DNA of 64,000 nucleotides from Mactra quadrangularis (taxonomy: Eukaryota > Mollusca > Bivalvia > Venerida > Mactridae). A model generated the notes under the pieces. The model saw only the letters and a program-made list of their open reading frames with translations. It had not been told where the DNA came from and did no database searches. The stretch is from positions 64,375,872 through 64,439,871 of the forward strand of contig CM046301.1 of the NCBI GenBank assembly GCA_025267735.1. The letters run 5' to 3'. A program made the translations under genes and the position numbers. Positions 60,231 to 64,000 of this stretch are shown one piece after another. Within the stretch, counting starts at the first letter, position 1. The number at the start of each line of letters is the position of its first letter.

Positions 60231-60617
60231 GGAATAACGTGACCTATATGGTTCCTAACACGGCAAAAATGACGATCAGATCAGCAAATTTAGACGAAAA
60301 GCAAGGAAAATGACATATACGTAAACTGTTTTTATCAGACCTAGTGCAGTCTAAGCAGCACAAAGATCTAAGCGGTAGTTCTCCCTTTCTAAAATCTTTC
60401 GACTCGTTCAAAACCTCGAGGTTATTTTGAAAACTAGAATCGTTGTAGGTGTGATAACTACCGCTAGAAAGAGAGCTTTGTGTTGCTCAGACTGCACTAG
60501 GTCTGATAAAAATCGGGTACGTATAAATATCAGTTAAGATGTCTTTTTCATCTAAATTTGTTAATTTGGTCGTCATTTTTGCATTTATGTTAGGAACCAT
60601 TTAGGTCACGTGATTCC
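60231..60617. mobile_element. Foldback MITE with arms over 100 bp
   Basis: Outer ends GGAATAACGTGACCTATATG (left) and GGAATCACGTGACCTAAATG (right, reverse complement). Pairing goes on inward through 'ggttcctaaca', 'gcaaaaatgacga', 'aaatttaga', 'atcagacctagtgcagtct' and 'cggtagtt', leaving a loop of about 70 bp near 60400-60450. No homologue in units I-III and no clear TSD. Confidence 0.75.
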
Positions 60618-61124
60618 CAACACTGGTTTATTCTATCCTTTATCAATCGCCATCAATATAAAATGCAAATATGTTTACATGCGTATCTTATATATATACT
60701 TATACATTGACTTATTTATTTCAAACACCACACGCAAATATCCAACGTTTTCCACAAAATCTGTATGAGGGAAGTAAGCCTGTCTTGATTTAACCATGTA
60801 TAAAACCAAGCCACTCATAATTCGAAATTCCGGAATTTTGTAGAGAAATTAAACTTTAACTATGTAATGATATCACTGAATGTAATGGGACTTAATTTAC
60901 CTTATTTCTCATAGGCGGATCTAGCGGGGGTTCTGGGGGGTCCGACCCCCAGAATATCAGAAGGTTTTAACGTTGAACGCGTTTCAGTATATAATATTTG
61001 AGTATTTAAATCAGCAGGAAAATACTTATCAATAAAAATACATCATTGGAAGGATAAAAATGTGCTGTTGTTTTTTCTTTTGCTGTCCTTATTTCTATAA
61101 ATTATTATTGGTTGTAGAAGAATA

Positions 61125-61200
61125 ATTGTGTTGGTCGGGAATTGAACCCAGATCGTCTGTTGGAAGGCAACCATGGTAACATTTACACCATCGATGCTTT
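61125..61200 (-). repeat. tRNA-like fragment
   Basis: Minus-strand 'tgggttcaattcccgacc' is a good B box and T-arm. 'tggtgtaaatgttaccatgg' upstream is a poor A-box region. A derived repeat is more likely than a working tRNA. Confidence 0.4.
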
Positions 61201-61309
61201 CTTGCTGCTTTTTTCATGTAAGTATTTTAAATATTTGTTTAAGTGATTCTTACTGGTGTTTTAGATTCTCATCAAAGAACTCCTGTACTCATGACAGAAA
61301 ACTATAGTT

Positions 61310-61390
61310 CATTCGGAATAACCTCGGCGATCATTTTAGAAGATATACGAAGTTTATCTGCGTAGAAGATCGCCGAGGTAGTTCCGAATG
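61310..61390. mobile_element. Minimal foldback element of the CATTCGGAAC family
   Basis: An 81-bp near-palindrome: CATTCGGAATAACCTCGGCG faces CATTCGGAACTACCTCGGCG (reverse complement) across about 35 bp. It shares termini with 10522-10894. No 9-bp TSD is visible. Confidence 0.75.
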
Positions 61391-61761
61391 AATGTAGATA
61401 TCTGCATTTATACGGAGATAAAGAACATATATCGAGTATTCAAATCAGCGAGGTTGATGCATGCGCCCTTTACAGTTGAATAAAATTTAACTATAATAGT
61501 ATACATAGTTTACATACATACATAAATTTTTATTTTCATTGATGTAGGGTCGTTTTAATTTTACTGAAAGAGCAACGAATGAGATATTTTCACGAGTGTT
61601 TTATAGACGAACTGTTGCTGTTCGGTGCTCCCTAGAAAAATTATAGATACGAGCACCTTTTCAAAAAAAAACCCTGCGTAAAATGTTGTAATCGTAAGTC
61701 AATTTCATAAATTTTGCAGCGTCAAAGTAGGGAATTTTACTCTACGATAAAATAAAAGATG

Positions 61762-61802
61762 TGCGTCGGCCGGGAATCGAACCCGGATCGACTGCTTGGA
61801 AT
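61762..61802 (-). repeat. tRNA 3'-half-like fragment
   Basis: Minus-strand 'ccgggttcgattcccggcc' is a perfect T-arm and B box; the 5' half is missing. Truncated SINE head or tRNA relic. Confidence 0.45.
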
Positions 61803-61862
61803 TCACTTACAACAGAATGCAGAAAACCGTTCCGATAAATATTACCGATAAACCGATGTTTA

Positions 61863-63835
61863 TTCTCTAGTTATACAATCTATAGTAAATGATGCCCTAT
61901 ATTTTGAACTTGTTCCAACCTTTCGAAACATTCTTAATGTTTACGCTGACATTTTAAGCGAATACATCTATCCGACAGGTCTAAAAAATCTTTGTTCTCC
62001 GTCAAAAAAAGCAAATACATCCAAAAGGATTTAACATAGGATAATATGATAACTAGCGTCAGAAGATTTGATGCTCTTATTCGGAAATGCCGCTCACAGA
62101 TAGCCTATTTGGTAGCTCATCTGAAAACAAACTAGGGGTCGGTCATGGATTCAATCCGCTGGCAGTAACTACAAATCTTCATGGAGTAATTATATTTTTG
62201 TTTTTGACTACCCCTTTATCATAGCCTGTGACTTGCAAACGATAATTTTACAGATTGTAAAGGGAAGTAATTTTGTTGCTTACTAGGTTTGAAAGAACAT
62301 TATATTATTTCCCTTTAACAAAACTTCATTCTAAAAGGTAAAATTTAACATGCTTTAGGTTAAAACATAATTTACGTTATAGAACAAATACAGATAATAC
62401 CACCACAGTTTATGGTACGGGTGAAAAATACAACACAAAAACGGACTCCTAGTCAGAAAAAAACACAATTAAACATGGACATGCAAACACATGGAAATAG
62501 ACAAATTTATCCTCATGAATTAAAACACGCTAGTCAATTTGTTCGTTGTCGTTGCTTTTCTGCCAGTATACAGGATTCGGACGTAGGCGATGTACCCAGT
62601 GTTTGACTTAAATCGCATAAATAGAATATAAACTAAGTAATGTAAATATAAAATGTATTTCATAAGTTAGTGAGTTTTAGTTCTGTAAAATTGACAGGGA
62701 GACAACTAATACAATCATGTGTACATAAAGAACAGTCTCTGGTAGAGTCACCGTTCTTAACTCCATATTGCAATATTTGCAATGCTATTTTTGTTAAAAT
62801 GAATCATACAACTTTTATTTTCAATACAGCCGATTATATACTCATTACCTTTAAAAATAATACTTTATCTAACCAATTAGGCCCTGACACTGATGGATGT
62901 TCTGGCAGGATCCTTGGATTGGAATCGGACTTTGCACCTTGCAATTATGGATTTTCTAGGGCATCTAGCCGGATTCCCCATTGGCTAGGGGTTGCCTTTC
63001 TACTGATTATATACTCAGTACCTTTAAGATTAATACCTTATTTAACCAATTTAGGCGCTAACGCTGATGGATGTTCCGGAGGAATCCTTGGATTAGAATC
63101 CGACTTTGCACCTTGCAATCATGGATTTTTCAAGGCATCTGGCTGGATTCCCTATTGGTCGGTGGCTGCCTTTTCTCATACTCTAATCATAACTATTATC
63201 ACTTTTACTTTATCACTATACAATGCATGGTTGGGGGACGCGCGGCGCTGATGCTGATGGATGTTTGGGTAGGAGCCTTGGATAAGAATCCAACTTTGCA
63301 CCTTGCAATCATGGATTTTCGGGGCATTTGGCCTGATTCCTCATCGACCACATGGCTGCCGTTCTACCAACAATCCATTACCTCTCTTTCACTATTTTTA
63401 AAGTTGAAAATTCACTTGTTTTGTTGTTGTTGTCGTTTTTAAACTACTATGAGCACTTTATTGATCACAAATTTTAGTTTAATATTATTTTTCAGTTTAT
63501 GTTTTTATATCTTAATCATTTTCGTTTTCATTTTAGCTCGTTTTTCCTAATTATGCATATGATTGTGAAGCGCTTTTGAACATATATTCAATATGAAAAG
63601 AGTGCCATACAAATGCGGTATATAATAATAATGATAATACTGTCGACCTCTGAAATAGATTATTTCATTTTTAATGTTAACCCAAACACATTTTGTTATT
63701 ACGTACGCACTATATTATTGATTATTATGATTTTCTGTTACGATTTCGCATAGTTTTGTTAAAACGTAAAGATGTACTTCATACAAATAGTATGACATTT
63801 ATAAAATATTAGAGTTTAAAACCTTTGGCGTTTGA
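61863..63835. repeat. First copy of the 1.97-kb tandem duplication (unit IV)
   Basis: Nearly identical to 23178-25149, including a family C repeat (62090-62317), the 170-190-bp direct repeats (about 62870-63380, spanning a 193-codon ORF at 62670-63251) and the retroelement tail (63565-63640). Confidence 0.85.
62090..62317 (+). repeat. tRNA-like repeat, family C (unit IV, second)
   Basis: 'tttggtagctcatctgaaaa' and 'ggattcaatccgctgg', then the inverted pair 'aaagggaagtaa' / 'ttatttcccttt' at 62259-62317. Confidence 0.6.
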
Positions 63836-64000
63836 TTCTCTAGTTATACAATCTGTAGTAAATGATGCCCCAGATTTTGAACTTGTTCCAACCTTTCGAA
63901 ACATTTTTAATGTTTACGCTGACATTTTAAGCCAATACATCTATCCGACAGGTCTAAAAAATCTTTGGTTCTTCGTCAAAAAACAAATACATCCAAAAGG
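63836..64000. repeat. Second copy of the tandem duplication, cut by the window end
   Basis: Starts again at 'ttctctagttatacaatct' and matches 25150-25315. Confidence 0.85.

Larger units (their letters stand above)
60618..61862. other. Unit IV-specific region, no gene seen
   Basis: No match elsewhere in the window. It holds a terminus-like 'ggcggatctagcgggggttc' at 60915-60934 followed by a 'gggggtccgaccccc' palindrome, two tRNA-like fragments and a short foldback element. Confidence 0.5.

Noticed and set aside
60915..60960. Complete transposon with GGCGGATCTAGCGGGGG terminus
   Set aside because: Looks like one transposon end, but no inverted partner was found downstream, so no element is called.
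61762..61802. tRNA gene on the minus strand
   Set aside because: Only the T-arm half is present; no D-arm or anticodon arm precedes it.

Overview
The window reads as nuclear DNA of an AT-rich invertebrate, most likely a bivalve mollusc. Two things support this. It holds a tandem family of spliced genes for secreted proteins with a signal peptide, a coiled coil and a C1q head but no collagen stalk, a type greatly expanded in bivalves. The rest is dense with tRNA-derived SINEs, TIR transposons and Helitrons. Genus and species cannot be told. There is no sign of operons, prokaryotic genes, CRISPR or an organelle genome.

The layout is a tandem array of one large repeat unit, each starting with a two-exon C1q gene: unit I (60-18602), unit II (18603-43051), unit III (43052-56762) and unit IV (56763 to the window end, incomplete). 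Unit lengths are 18,543, 24,449 and 13,711 bp. Each gene has exon 1 (signal peptide and coiled coil, phase-1 donor), an intron of about 0.7 kb, and exon 2 (whole C1q head). Copies 1, 2 and 4 give intact 253-residue proteins. Copy 3 has a one-base insertion in exon 1 and is called a pseudogene. Exon 1 and the intron are nearly identical between copies 1 and 2, while the C1q heads differ at about 30 of 140 residues.

The 12-23 kb between genes is non-coding as far as I can see. It holds the same ordered blocks in each unit: a degraded SINE downstream of the gene, a second SINE-like repeat with a paired GGGAA/TTCCC motif, a GC-rich palindromic cluster, a third SINE, an imperfect inverted repeat, a fourth SINE, and the upstream region of the next gene. 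Because the units are paralogous, each supplies the empty site for insertions in another. This resolves a solo LTR with a 4-bp TSD, a SINE with a 10-bp TSD, a TTAA-flanked Kolobok/piggyBac-like element carrying a nested CAGGGGCGTAGC-type element, an element with a 9-bp TSD, a hAT-like element, two Helitrons inserted between A and T, a nested pair of Harbinger-like elements and a mariner-type element. None encodes a transposase I recognise.

Working together: the genes look like a small secreted lectin-like or immune-recognition cluster growing by unequal exchange, with recognition heads diverging (or shuffled) while the oligomerisation stalk is kept uniform. That function is inference from the family. 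No gene outside the C1q family is supported. All identity figures are counts by eye.
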